NCBI GenBank assembly: GCA_020746105.1
Contig: CM036630.1
Span: forward strand, 10,273,840 to 10,337,839
Length of the DNA stretch: 64,000 nucleotides
Direction: 5' to 3'
Source of the DNA: Trogon surrucura
Taxonomy: Eukaryota > Chordata > Aves > Trogoniformes > Trogonidae
The position numbers and the translations under genes are program-made. Positions 23,501 to 36,756 of the stretch are shown piece after piece; position 1 is the first letter of the stretch; each line of letters starts with the position of its first letter. The notes below the pieces were generated by a model. That model was given only the letters and a program-made list of their open reading frames with translations, did not search any database and was not told the origin of the DNA.

Positions 23501-26500
23501 TTTCTCCAGATGACCTCTTGGATAATTTTTTTTTTTTTCTCTGAATGGCAATGACTATTATGCCTCTGATTTAAAAAGAAACTTCACTAGTGGGACATGT
23601 GAAAAGGAGCTTTCTTGAGTGCATTCAATTTGTGCAAACCTTCATGTCATGGTTGCTGAAGTCAGTGACAAAACTCCCATTGCTGCTGGTGAGATCAGGA
23701 TCTTGCTGCGGAAGTCCCATTATAAAATTGTACAAGGTTTCTTGCAGAGGTCAGGGTGGCCTGCCTGGCAACCTCCCCCGTCTCATTGTCCCAGAAGCCT
23801 GCTCAGGAATTTCAGCAGTCACCTCACTTTTCTTCTGTTTTCTGTTAAAATAATAATGAGAAAAACTCAGTTTATCTTCATCTCCACAGATCACAGTAAA
23901 AATCATGGGCACAATAAGTATTTTACAAATAGCAGTGGGAGGTTTTGTACAAACACTTTGAGCATCTTTTATGTGAATTTTCTTCAGAGTAGTATTTACC
24001 AGTTGTATACATATATATGTGTAAATCCCTTGCACCCCTCAGAGGCATGCGGATTACTTGTTAAAAAACAGAAGCTGCAGAGCAATGCAAATGAGCAACT
24101 GTATTTCAGGTATTGCCAAAACCTGCTCTGCTAAATGATTTCTCAACTTTTATCCCTTTGGGATGCTGAGCGGACCTTGCAATTTATTTGCTGAAGTCTG
24201 GCTTGCGAGCTCGTTGAGGCTTTGTCCAATGAGCATGAAACAAACTCTGACAAGAGCGGGCTCTTCCATGATATTTCTGCAGTCGTCAACCTCTGGAGAG
24301 ATCAAACCAGAGTGATTTCAGCTCCAGTAACTCACCTGACTCTAATTTTATTAATTAACGGGCAATGTTGGGCTGTCTTCTCTGGTGTTGTTGAGTTCAG
24401 TGGAGACCATAATGTGCCGGTTGTCCTGTTGTTTTGTGGATATGTGTGCACAAATCTGAGACATGGAAATACAAAATGCAGGATAGAAAACCCAGATGTC
24501 TGCATGGCTCGTTGGGAAGACATCCCTGTGGCTTTTATGAAGTTACATCAGGGAAAAACAGATCCTGCCTGACCAGTTTTTGAGAGAAGATGAAATTACC
24601 ATATATCCTCCTTAGACTCAAGGCTCAAAATAACACCGTGCAGAGGGAAGCCTTCAGGGAAGCCTGTGGAGACAAAGAGCAGAGGAAGGGGAAAACAGAG
24701 AGCAGATGGTTTTCTCAGGGAAATGATCAAAAGGCAGCCTGTTTCCAAATTGAGGGGTTGTGCAGCTGGACCAAAACATCTGGTCAGTTTACAGTGGATG
24801 AAAAATTAGTCACTTTTTAGCAAAAGGCAGTGAATTTGTAGGTGTTTTATTCAGGAATTGTGTAGTTCATTAGTGTGTTTGCAGAACAGAGTTGCACAAT
24901 CTACAATTCTGAATAAAAGGCTGTTGGAACAATTTTGTTTCTGCTTATAAATCACAAGCTAGAGCCTCAGGTGGAGTAAACAGGTACACGTCTATTGAGG
25001 TCAATGCAATTAGACTAAATCAGGGATGCAGCTGGGAACCCAACTTGCTGCTATTTAGCCTTTTTGTCCCCTTCACACTGAAGGGACCGAGACAAAACTT
25101 CTTCAACACAGATGTCCCTTTCTCTTCCAGGTAGATACTTTTACACCCCCTTCCATGGTGGAAGAAAAGTAGGTGCTGAATACGACCCTGAGTCAATGGG
25201 ATCCTCGGTGCATTAGTAGTAAGGGTAATCACAGGACTGAGCTCAGCCAGAAAGAGTGGCATTGGCTGTCATGCGATTTGCAATCAGAGGAGCAATTCCT
25301 CCTTTTTCCTTTGTAGATTGCCCTAGTTAATGGAATAAATGCTATTCCACTTATGGACAGAAAGAAGGAAATAGGTAAATTGTTTTTAAAGGGACTGACC
25401 TCTGACACATGCATTTCACTTACAGCTAAATGCTTGCTTGCAAAGTAAACTTTGAAGTTCAGTGGCATCCAAACAAATTGTTATTTCCTCTTGATGTATA
25501 TTGATTAAAAGAGAGGTTACAGTTGAAGGGATTTTAATTGACTAGACAGAGCTGGAATTTATTTGCTCAGAGAAGTCATCTTTTCAGATATTTTCTTTAA
25601 ATGAGGCACGGAAAAGAGAAACCTAGAACTGTGTGATCAGGACAATATTTCCCAAAAAAAATTAATTGGAACTCCAAACGAAGTCACTACCAAAGGGGGG
25701 ACCTATACAAAGTTTCTTTCTCAGAGTTCTTATCAGTCTTGAGGGATTTTTATAGTAGAATCCAACCTTCACAAATGCAATTTTCTGCCTTAAAATCTGT
25801 TATTTTATACATGAATATACCAGTGATAGAAAACAGCTTTTAAATTGAAATTTACGGTTACTATGTGAATTATGAATTCTCTCTGTGTGCTGTGAAAAGG
25901 AAATGAAGCTGAGCAGTATAATTTTGAAGCCTTATCTCCAGTCCTGCTGCTCGTAACAGTCATTTTGTAGTTGCATTTAAAATTTATTTTTCTGCGTCTG
26001 AGTATATTTCAAAGACTGATTTTGTTGCCAGTGAACTACACAGAGAGTTAAATTCATTGCTTATGTTAAGGGATTATTGTATGCTAATCAAGGGCTGACG
26101 GAGAACAAAATAAATATTGTTGCAAAGTAGTAATATACCTTTTCATGTAGAGATAAAATATTGCCCGGGAATATGAATCTACCATAAATTTTGTTACATT
26201 TTCTAGCTCTGGAGGATTCCAATGGTCGTAAACTATCTCAACAATTTCGCACTGCTTAACACGAGAGTGATTTCTTCCTGACCTTTTGAATGCTGACCTA
26301 GGCTTTACAATTGGCTTTCTCCTCTGCGCAGCACGCAGGGGCCCACTGTGTGAGAGCACTGAGGTTCGTCTGCTGCTCCATCTCCCCAAATCCTGCTGAT
26401 TGCTCTTCTGGAGTGTCACTGTTAGCTCATTAGAGTGAGCCCTGCAGTCTTTGGAGAGGATAAAGAAAGGAGTATGATCTTGGAGAGAGAAGCAGTGTAC

Positions 26501-29395
26501 TTATTTTCAATGCAAAAAATCCTGTGAATCTCTGAATTATTCATATCACAGATAACTACTGCTAATGATTAGTGCCTTTTTACAAGAGGGCTTGAGTTCA
26601 CTCTTCTCTACTGCTCCCTTGATTGTGTTTCTGTTACATGTTGAGCTAAATTGGCAAATCAATCTTTGCTCTTCATATAAACTTACCTCATCCTGAAGAT
26701 TTCAAACAAACACAAATTCCATCTGTTCGGTGAGTACTTCAGAGGGTTTTATTTCATGTTAACGAATCACCCCCTTCCTGCCATCAGTTCTGTGCACAGT
26801 GATCATCAGGCTGTGATGAAAATGAAGCTGCTGTAGTATCCTTTTGTCAGCCTCTGTGGATGTAACCATGAACGGTCAGAAAAGGTGCTCAGTTCGGAAG
26901 CAGGTTCTTGCTTTCTTTGCATGGTGTGACTGATTTAAAGATTGCTTCAGAAGGGCAATTGTCAAAGTATAAGTATACCATCTGAAGGCAAAATAATGTT
27001 ATTTTTACACATATAAAATAAAACCCAAAAACTTTTACACTAGAAACAGCTTGTCTAAATTCTCGAAGGTCTTCTAAGGAAGAGTACTGTTTCCCTCGTG
27101 CATGGCTTAAAATCATTGCAGTCTGCAAGATTAGTATTTTTTAATATTGTTTCATTAGGTTCATGCTTAATGGTATACAAAAGCTTTAAAACTTAAATTG
27201 CTTTACAGGAAGCACAGATCATCCTTCTTACAGATAGAATAGTTGAAGAGTATTTCAAACAGAACACAGCTCAACGTGATCCTGATCTCTTGTCCTTTTT
27301 CTAATACTGGTATCATTCCTTTGACCTCTGTGGAGTTATTTCAGAGTTAATCCAAAGCAAATGAAATTACAACTGAGCCCAGTGTTTTTATAGTGACTTT
27401 AAATGAAGGGGCAGTTGTTCTCAGTGTAGCAAGGTCTGTTCCAAATATTTAACCTTTCTTTCACCACGTTTGATCCCAATGGCTTTATTCATATTAAATT
27501 GGAGCTAACCGGGTTGTTCGAAAACATTGGAAAATACATCCCCATTGACTAGGTTTAAGAACACAGAGGCAAATCTCAATCTTTTGACATAAGTCAAGGT
27601 TTGGCTCCTTGTGCTTTTGTTACATCATCTGTTCCTATTCTTTGATTAAAATAATGCAGTCTGATTATTTTCAGTGACACACAAATGCTATACCCAGTAA
27701 GAATGTCCAGTGAGAAATATCTATGCCTTTTCATATATTAAAATAGTAAATTTAAACATCTTTATTAGCTGTATCTTTAACAAAAATCTCGATATTTAAA
27801 GCTCCATGAGGAGAAAATTGGAGTCTAATAGATTAAACAGTTGGCAAAAGACAATGTTGGTTAAAAATAGCATAGCAATTTTGTTCTCAGTCAGTCAGCA
27901 ACTAGCAGCGCAGTACAAAGCCCGGTGCCTACAGATCCAAATCCTGCCTGTGCTGATGGTGCCTAAATCTCAGTCAGTTCTTAAGGCTCCTTGACTTTTA
28001 TCCTCTGATGGCTTTGGTAAGCATATATGAAATCAGCAGTGGCCTTACGTGTTTCCTAGCTGGTTGCGTTACATGAATCTCCAATTGCATAAATACTCTC
28101 AGCTTTCACTTGTCAGAAATGCTGCATAATCTTAAATGAACCTGAAATGTGTGAGAGCTTAGAAACACGTTATCACAGGTGGGTTTTCTGGTTTGCTTGA
28201 CCAGAACTGTCATCCTCCTGTGCCCATAGGTCAGTCAGTATGCTTCTCTTTACATTTTTTCTTGAAATACTTTGGCACCTGCATCTAAAAATGCATCTCA
28301 ACATGCGCAGTGCATAAGGAAGAGCAAAGGTGTTTTGAAAACGATGTTTCCATTAAAGGCAGTGGCACCTGTGAATATTCATGGATAGACAAGTTCGTTT
28401 ACTAGGATATTTCTTCCACTTTCAGCTACCGGTGCATTTGTGTATTATGGACATGGCTGACCCAGGGGAGGTGGAGACATGCAACTGGGTGGTTTGGGGT
28501 TATACCAGAGAAACAGCTGGCAATGTTAACATACCACACTACAGTATTTAAGAAAATCCAAAAAGAACTACATATGTAAAGAAGAGCTTGAATACTTACC
28601 TGTTTGATCTAGTAAAAGATGTTTTTCCTTGCAAATCGTACCTTTCATATTTTCATCTCTTCATCAACACAACTATAACTTACATACAAACAGGATTATA
28701 AAAATACATGAGCTTAATCCATATTTAAAAATATCATTTCTGTTCTTAAACAATGTTCTTCAGCCCTTTGTTTAAACTTATGCCACCACTGTAAGTTTTA
28801 ATCACCTGTTGAGACCCATGTAATCTATATGTAGTTGACAACAGAGTACTTAGTTTCACATTCAAAATACCATCTGCTTTCCTTTCCCAGATATTTATTC
28901 AGTACTTTCAGGATTTGTGAAATTTTGGCAAAATTTTCATTAAAAAATTGTCAGGGCCATGTCTAAATAGAAACTTCATGTGGTCTCAGATACTGCTGCA
29001 TAGCAATGTTAAGTGAAGTCTTTCTTATACCACTCTTTGGAACTCCCTCATTTTTTAGTTTATACAGACCTTTATCAAGTGATTTGTTCCACAGGGACAA
29101 ACAAGAATGGACCAAAGTGATTTGCTGGGCTAACCTGGTTCTACAGATGATTAAAGTTGAAATTTTAGGTCTAGTTAATCCTTTTTCACTGCTGAACAGA
29201 TTATGTCTCATTAAAGACCATTAAGTCTATTGCAATTACTCACTGTCACTTGTGTAATGCCAGTAGCTCGGCATGTCAAAGTGCTTGACAAAGAGCTGGG
29301 AACTGCAGGTGAGAGCTGGGAAGGGAAGAGATCCAGGATCTTCCCATGTTTCCATAGTGACTCAAAGGTAGAGTCACGCAGAGAATCCCACCTGG

Positions 29396-29400
29396 GTTTG
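29396..29400. repeat. Left target-site duplication of the solo LTR
   Basis: The pentamer GTTTG directly before the LTR is paired with GCTTG directly after it at 29954-29958, with one mismatch. Five bases is the usual duplication for ERV-L type insertions. The mismatch fits post-insertion mutation, but the match is short enough that chance is not excluded. Confidence 0.55.
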
Positions 29401-29953
29401 TATGCTGCTTTTGGCTGGGATAGAGTTAATTTTCTTTGCAGTAGCTAGTACAGGGCAATGTTTTAGATTTGTGCTGAAAACAGCATTGATAACAGAGGGA
29501 TGTTTCATTACTGCTGAGCAGTGCTCACACAGAGTCAAGGCCGGTTGTGCTCCTCACCCGAACAGTGCACAGGCTTGGGATGAGCAAGATGTTGACAGGG
29601 GGAACAGCCAGGGCAAGTGACCAAAGGGATATTCCAGATCATATAACATCATGCTCAGCAATAAAAAGCTGGAGGAAGAGAAAAAAAGGGGAGACATTTT
29701 TAGTTATGTAGTCTGTCTTCCCCAGTCACTGCTATGTGTGATGGAGCCCTGCTTTCCTGGAGATGGCTGAACACCTGCCTGCCCGTGGGAAGTAGCAAAC
29801 GAATTTCCTGCTTTGCTATGCTTGTGCACGTGGCTTTTGCTTTGCCTATTAAACCGTCTTTATCTCATGAGTTTTCTCACTTTTACCCTTCCGATTCTAT
29901 CCCTGAGCCCGCTGTGGAGGGACTGAGCACATGGCTGGGGCTAAACTGTGACA
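29401..29953 (+). mobile_element. Solo LTR of an avian ERV-L-like endogenous retrovirus
   Basis: This block of about 553 bp matches the known layout of a common avian LTR family, which I recognise from phrases rather than alignment. It has a start like GGCTGGGATAGAGTTAATTTTC, then GGGATATTCCAGA, a TATA-like AATAAAAAGCTGG near 29660, GATGGAGCCCTGCTTTCC, an ATTAAA polyadenylation-type signal at 29848-29853, a pyrimidine-rich GAGTTTTCTCACTTTTACCC, and an end GGGGCTAAACTGTGACA. The expected terminal TG is mutated to TA and the 3' CA is kept. Flanking pentamers GTTTG (29396-29400) and GCTTG (29954-29958) match at four of five bases, consistent with the 5-bp target duplication of this class. No gag, pol or env sequence adjoins it, so it is a solo LTR left by recombination between two LTRs. 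Family naming is by memory and needs a repeat-library search. Confidence 0.88.
29848..29853 (+). promoter_or_regulatory. LTR polyadenylation-type signal ATTAAA
   Basis: ATTAAA sits in the phrase CCTATTAAACCGTCTTTATC, at the place where this LTR family carries its polyadenylation signal at the R/U5 side. With the TATA-like AATAAAAAG at about 29660-29668, it gives the expected U3-R-U5 order on the plus strand. Whether either signal still works is unknown. Confidence 0.5.
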
Positions 29954-29958
29954 GCTTG
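29954..29958. repeat. Right target-site duplication of the solo LTR
   Basis: The pentamer GCTTG follows the terminal CA of the LTR and matches the left flank GTTTG at four of five positions. Confidence 0.55.
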
Positions 29959-30279
29959 GTTGTATTTTGCCTATGTCGGTCCAAGGATATAACTCATTAA
30001 TCTAACTTTCCATAAAGGGTTGTGAAAAATTTAAATGGGATTCATCTTGCAGAATTACAAGGAAAACATACTTTCTGGTATAATTAGACTTTCCATTTGT
30101 TTTCCTTCCTTTGCTACCGTGCAACTTCTCCATCTCTACTGTCAGCAGTAATATGGTGAGAGCTGGTAATTTATGTTGAGCTGGAATAGAAACCAAATTC
30201 TTTGTTCCTTTATTTAGCATTCCCAAATGTATCGAATTTCAGACAGTTCCCTTTTTTTTCTGTCATTTCTCCCTCTAGC

Positions 30280-30545
30280 AGCTGAGTTGTGTGTCCCACG
30301 GGAATGGTGTCCCAGGAAGATGCTCAATGTGCAACCACCGCTGCTGCTGCTGCCCGGGGCTCTGCTGCCATCTAGCCAGCTTCCACCTCAGCTCCCAGCT
30401 CCTCCCTCCTTCCCGGGATCTCCTTGAGGACCGAGGTAGCCCCTTCGAGTGTGAGAACCCTTGAGCGTCCCTTGTCACTCTCCCGGGAGAGGGAGGGCAG
30501 TGGTCATCCAGCTGTGCAGGCTCCAGTTCACAGGGAGGAAGAGAG
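30280..30545. promoter_or_regulatory. GC-rich patch with CCCGGG sites and CTG triplets
   Basis: A GC-rich stretch in AT-rich surroundings, about 330 bp downstream of the solo LTR. It has four CTG triplets near 30340-30352, three CCCGGG hexamers (30353, 30412, 30482) and a perfect 14-bp palindrome CTCTCCCGGGAGAG at 30478-30491. CpGs are more frequent than around it. A short frame here encodes mainly Leu, Pro and Ser, as expected from composition alone. It could be a small CpG-island-like element or a decayed GC-rich repeat; no exon is supported. Confidence 0.3.
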
Positions 30546-30997
30546 TGAGTTGTACTTAGCAATTGTTCAATTTCTGCTTAATGAAATGTGTCTTTTCAGC
30601 TCTGATATCTTTGAACTGAGATAAAGCATGGTCTAGCAATTTTGGTTCATTTCATCTAAACATTGACAGATAGTTTATCAGCACTTAAAGCACAGTCATT
30701 CAATCTGCTGGCTAAGACGACTTTCAAAAAGGGCTGCAAGCACTTTGAAATTACAAGTATACAAACTCAAAAACACCCAGCAAAAATCGTTTTCGAGGAG
30801 AGTGCAGGTGCAAAGCTCCTTTATGTAGCTGCTCGTCCTTTCTTGCAGAGCAAATCTCAAAGCAGGAGGTTCCCAAAGTATTCCATCAGAAGGACAGCAA
30901 TCAAGAGTAATGAGATCAGAAGAACACACTCAATAAAACTAAACCAGAAAATCACTGAGGAAAGAATACATATGTAAATATATAATAGAAAACAAAC

Positions 30998-31013
30998 ATA
31001 TATATATATATGT
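30998..31013. repeat. (TA)n microsatellite
   Basis: About seven TA units, followed by GTATG. Confidence 0.85.
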
Positions 31014-31754
31014 ATGATTTTAAAATTAAGTATTCATTTTAAAAGTTTATTTAAAAGTATTCTCAGTTCTCCAAGAGTCTGTTCATTTACCGGTTTACAT
31101 CTTTAGCAGAACAGCCAGGGGGGAAATAAGTGGGAGAAGATGTTCTGTGTGGAAAAGTACCCTAGTTTAGCTGCAGTAATCTATGCAAAACAACAAGGAT
31201 TAAAGAAAACATCAAATCCACCAACAACTCTTCTTTTTTATCCTTACGCCTCCATATAAGTTCCGAGTGATGGGGTTTGCATTGAGCCCTGGGCTCGGGC
31301 CCCGCAGGATCACTCAGTAGCTCTTGGTACAGCTGCTGCTCAGAGGAGCCCAGTGGGGACAAAACTTCACTGCTGTTACCTGGCTGGTGCTGGACCCTGA
31401 CACCAAAAAGGAGGACAGGAGGGGAAGACTTGTCCTGATCCTAAGAGCACCAAGGGGTTTCAGGACTTTTGCTGGTCCCCAGCCCTGCATTTAGGGATTC
31501 TTATCTAGGAAAACCACCAGGGAGTTTAATTTAGGCTTGATATGCAATATTATCATACTCTGTGTTTCTCTTAATACTATCTGTATTTTCTCCCTCACAC
31601 TGCATTCCTCCTGTATTTTCTCTTCCGTTTCTCAGCACACTCGCACTAAATACCTCAAACATCCGCAGTCTGGCAGGTTAAAACGTAACAAAAATCAAGG
31701 CACAGTGATTCTCTATATTTTAATTTCCCCCATCAAACTTCCACTCACCTGTTT

Positions 31755-31784
31755 TCGCGAGTATAAAATTCCTCTGTAGGCGCG
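31755..31784 (+). promoter_or_regulatory. TATA-like box between two CpG doublets
   Basis: TCGCGA (31755-31760) is followed by TATAAAA (31762-31768) and GGCGCGA (31779-31785), giving four CpGs within 30 bp of AT-rich DNA. The arrangement resembles a minimal core promoter on the plus strand, but no downstream exon or initiation signal supports it. Confidence 0.2.
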
Positions 31785-34700
31785 ATGTATTTAGGAAAAT
31801 ACCTGGACTTCCACTAGATGGTGAAGTTGTAAAGCTTAAATGGGATGAGAGAGTTCCCAGAGCAGGGAGAGACCCTGGGACCCCGCAGAGGTGGGGCTGG
31901 CGGGGCTTTGCAGCTTGCAGGTTGCTCATCTTCATCCCAGCACATCGCAGCACTGTGGTGGGGGATTTACGGGGCACCACCGAAATACAGATTTTTGTCA
32001 CCTTCCAAGTGGGGCAATGGCGAATCAGAAGATAAATGGGAAAACTAATTCTGGGTATTATTTCTTGAAAGACTTAGTCTATTAGGGGAAATAATAAACT
32101 TCCCAGGAAGTTTAGGACTTGTCATCATCAGGACTTGTCAAGTGTTGCCCTGACCCTATAAATATTTTTTTTTTGAGACAGTTTTACTATCTGCTTTGAT
32201 TTGGGGGTTTTGGGTCTTTTTTACTGAGAATAATTTGTCCAGTGTCAGCATGTAAACGCTGGGAAAAAATAGGAATAATTATCTAATTATTCTTTAGATG
32301 TGGTTAAAACAGCAACAACACAAGTGCCCTATTTTAATCCAGGTCAATAAAAGAAATTTGCACGACATTAGGTTTCCATTGAGATTTTTTGACTCATTCA
32401 AATGAAAGCAAGATGTAGAAAGTTTAAGCTTGAACTGTCATTCCAGTTTGTGAACACGGGCCCAGAAAAAAAAGCAACTTTATGAAAGTTTCATGAAGGT
32501 CTCTCACTTTGTTTCACATTTAGGATGAAAACACAAAACATCATCATTTTACATAAGTTCTTCATTTTGTTAAGACTATAGTTCATTCTTCCACACACTG
32601 CCAAGATATCTGATAGCATAAACCCTTTTTCCACTCAATTTTCTGCCACTGAAAGAGCACTGCATCACACATTTCAGCATCTACATTCTGTACAGTATCT
32701 ATAATTCAAATTACTGTTTAAAGAATACAAAAAAAACTATTTGTAGCAAATATGCATCCAACAGGCTATGCTATATAAGCACAAAATATCAGATCCTACA
32801 GACGAGTCTACTACTGGTCACTTACAACATTTAGGAAGCAGCTTTCAAATAAACTGAAGAATCCTCTGACAATCTCTACTGTCCACAACAAATCGTTGGA
32901 TAACACAGGTTAGAGTTTGCTTCATCACCCATTTTTTTATTACATGTAAAAGCTGCTCATGCAGTTCTCTGCAGGTAGTGATCCATGGGCTGAATGTGGT
33001 GCAAGATCTGATTTTCCCTTTGCGATCTTGCATGATTCTTGCCTCACTGCACAGATTTTGCTTTGGTTGACTTGCGCTGTGGCGGCTGCTGCTTGCCTGC
33101 ATACGGTGGGAAGCAGGATGCCAGGTGCCACCTTATCAGCCTTAAACACAGCAAGAATTTTGGTTGAGTGAATTATGCTTGCAGCAGTGAGTAAGTTTAT
33201 TGTAATATTCCACAATATATGCCTAGAAATAACTGGTTATCTCACATGCACTACAAGTATTTACAATTGCAAACATTTTCAAATTATTCAGGACAGTATT
33301 TCATTAGTGAAATGGGACATTTAGTAACTTCTCATCCTTTTGAGTGCATGTTGCAAATAGATGATGGCAGGTTTTCTTGAAGGTGTTTTATCTTTTTTCC
33401 TCAATATTTCCTCATCTGCGGCTATTAGCTACAGCGCCTCGTTGTCAACAGAGAATTCTAAAAGTTAGGTACTAAGACACTATGCTAAGAATCAGTCCTT
33501 TTGCCTTGCTTACAATCAATATTTTGCTCTTACAATTTTTAGACGCACAAATCATAGCCTCTCATATTTCCCTCTTGAAATACGTTGGAAAAACTGCCCA
33601 GGAAATTTGGGTCACGGTGCTTCTGTGAGGAGACCCTTTCCTCCCTAATGTCACAGCAACTACATCAGGCAAACCAGAAAAGATACCCTATGAAGCAAAG
33701 CTGTATCTCATTCTCATCTTTCAAATTCTTCTTTCTTTCTGTCTTGCTTTGAGTGTAGAAGCTAGAATGTGTGAGGGCGGAGGAAGGAGTAATTACAAGT
33801 TTTGTTACAGCTTCTTCTTTCCCAGCAATTTTAGGCACAGAACAGAGATACCTGGAGAGAGATTTGAGCTGAAGTACTGCTTCTAACAGTAATGTTCCTG
33901 TATAGTCTTTCTCTTTCTAACAATGGGATTATGTTGAAGGCAAAGCAGACCCAGCTCTGCTAAAAGCGTGTTTGTGTGGGGTCTCTCCACTCGTGAAATG
34001 TCACCCTCACTGTCATTGGCATGGCCATTGCTTAGTCACCCTGCTTGGCCCCCTATGTCTTCAAGAAACTAAATATAAATAAGAAGCCCTTGAGCCTGCC
34101 AGCCTCTCCGTCTGTCTTCTGTGTGCAGCAAACAAGCTGCCTACAAGTTTGGCTCCTTTTTCTTTGCTCCAAGGCAAGCCCAGCCTGAGCGGGCTGCAAT
34201 CCGGCCCTTAAAGAGCCATTCTTACAAAACTCTTGCAGAGTTCACCTGGCTAAACCCCCTCCGTTTAAATCCTCTTTGGCTTCTCAGTGCTCTTGAATTT
34301 ACTGACTGCATTTTCTTTGCTGGAATTGTGTCCTTTTTCCCACTCCCTATTTCACAGTCTGTCCAGACCCATTCTGTTCAGCCGCCAGCTTTGAAATCAG
34401 TTTTTTTTTCCCCTCTCTGATCTCAGACTTGTCTCTCTGCACCCTATCCTAGAAGTCTCAGAGATCTCATCATCATTGCCTGATGTGAATTTCTATTCAA
34501 AACACGTTCTGGTCAAAAATTACTTTTAGTTTATTTTTGGTTTTGTCACAAGTGACGAACATTATATCCAGCCTGTCAGTCACATTCTCTAAGGTCTTTT
34601 CTGGACTTTCTCCTATGCAAGTGAGACTCCACCTTGGTGCTGGCATTTCCTTCTAAAGACTCTTTTCTTTCTCTCTACCAAATACTCCCCATTCCCAGTC

Positions 34701-36744
34701 TTGACACCTCCCCAGCAGTCAAAATCATCCTCTCCAACACATCTATAAGCAGATAACAACACCCCTCAACTTTGGATCTCTGTGTGTACACTCAGGACAC
34801 CTAAAGCTTGATCAGCCTCAAGGACTAACTTGAAGAGAAAAAGACCTTAGGACGGAAGAAACTGTAGAACTGGGATGGCACTGGATTGCCCCAAGATTCT
34901 GATGCATTGCCCATTTAACTATCTACTCATCTGTGGCCATTCTGTGTACATCAGAGGATTTTTTAATTGCTTTCTCAGATATATATGGGAATACCATAGC
35001 AACTTCTCTTCAATGCAGCAAATCTGTTTCTTCAGTAATTATTGCCCTAATTAACTCTCAAATGTTAGCAACACTCATTCTGCTGATTAAACTTCAATTG
35101 AATTCTGTTACTTGCCGCATTTAGCTGGTTAAGGTAGTCTTTAATTTAAGATCTATTCAGCTGGTCTTTCCTGAATGCCCCTGCACTGATGAAAGTATAT
35201 ACCTGTATTTCTATACATCAGTGTTCTGCCACATAACATCTTACATCCAAAGCTATGCCAGCGGAGCTAGCAGGGCTCTGTAGGTTGAAGACAATAGTGA
35301 CTGTGAAAACCATTGATTTGCATACATCCCTCTTTTGTTTGGCCCTTTTTTATCCAGGCAGCTCTTCTGTCAGATACCAGCATCATAATTCATTTCTCTG
35401 CCTTCCACCTTGTCCCTTCAATGTTTGATTTCCCACCTCTATATCCATAATTTGCAATGGAGAGGATGTGCTGTCTATGTCTCCTATGTTTCCTGCAGGA
35501 GGGACAACCCTTATTTTTCTGTTTGATCTACATTTGTGCAAGTTGAGATGAAGGCATTAGATATGATGATTAAGACAGGATGGGGGGGATTAATTCACCT
35601 GAGCTTGTCTGTTGCCTGACACCCAGAAGACACAGATATGATGAAATATTTGGACAAGGAACCATTTTGATAATTACCATGGATCTAGATCTCACAGCTG
35701 ACCCAAAAAATAAAGATGTTTAATATTTTATATTATTATTAATATTAAATACTAAAGGACATTTAAAATTGCAGTTAAGCCAATATGATTTCCAGATGCT
35801 GCTGAAAGAGGTATTTTCCTCTTACACTTCCCATCCCACACTCACTCTTCCACCTTTTCTTTCGCACTGGTAAAGGGACAGAAATTCAAGACGTTAATTA
35901 GGGACATAAACGGGCAGAACACTGATTGCTTTCTTTGAGAAGGAGAATAGTTTTCCATTGCTTTACATCGGTGAAGTAGCTCACCAAGAGGTCAGCCAAG
36001 CCTCAGCATGTGTGCCAGGGAGGCTGGGACCCCACAAGACAGCCTCTTAGACAGGCTCAGCTATAACATCACATCCAAGCCTCGGCCCATAGAAGTGTAA
36101 AAAGAGGTGTTTTATTTGCATCCGTCATCAACCAGTATATTGCCTGAATTTTAAAAAATTGAGGCATGTATAGACAAAAGAGGTCCTGGTACATGAAGTA
36201 CATAAAGAACCAACATAAAGAAACCTGACTACTTCTAATTAAAAATTTGCAGGTGTCCTTTAATAATATCCATTTTTTGGAAAGGAGAAGAATTTGAGAT
36301 AAGTCCTGTTTTCATAAACATTTTATAAACACAAGATTATTTGTTTAGTATTTTTTATGGCAGAGCAAATGTGGTTTTGTGCAAACATCTTGAGAGCCTT
36401 GTGTCGGTCTAAATGAAAAAGAAATCCCATGTGATTGATAAAGAATGACATATCCTAAACAACATCTAATTAATTCAGTGGAGAAGTCATCAGTTGAAAT
36501 TTTACCTCTGTGTAAAAGGCCATCACAGATCTTATCCTTTATTTGAATCTCATGCTGTGACTACCTGAAATACTCACACTTTCTTAGCACAAGGCTGAGA
36601 ATTTGGCAAGCAGGTTGTCAGCAATCCCATTGGATTATGATAGTAAATGTGTGCATAATTATTTAATTGAAAAATGTAGAAAGACTAATTACTTTCTAAG
36701 AACAAATGCCATCTCCCAGATAAGCTGCAGCTGCTTCCTTCTGA

Positions 36745-36756
36745 AAAAAAAAAAAA
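36745..36756. repeat. Poly-A tract
   Basis: A run of about 12 A inside unique sequence. Confidence 0.8.

Larger units (their letters stand above)
19961..29395. other. Unique AT-rich DNA, no gene seen
   Basis: No recognisable gene or element. This block contains the longest open frame of the window, 23619-24134 (+, 171 codons). It opens at GTG, has no domain and overlaps a 94-codon frame on the other strand, so I treat it as chance. Simple tracts are a T19 at 20527-20545 and a short TG/CA stretch after it. Confidence 0.55.

Noticed and set aside
23619-24134. Longest open frame (171 codons, plus strand)
   Set aside because: It opens at GTG rather than ATG, has no domain or signal, and overlaps a long frame on the opposite strand. 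One such frame is plausible by chance in 64 kb.
33000-33032. 9-bp inverted repeat TGCAAGATC / GATCTTGCA with a 15-nt loop
   Set aside because: Several inverted repeats of this length are expected by chance in the window.
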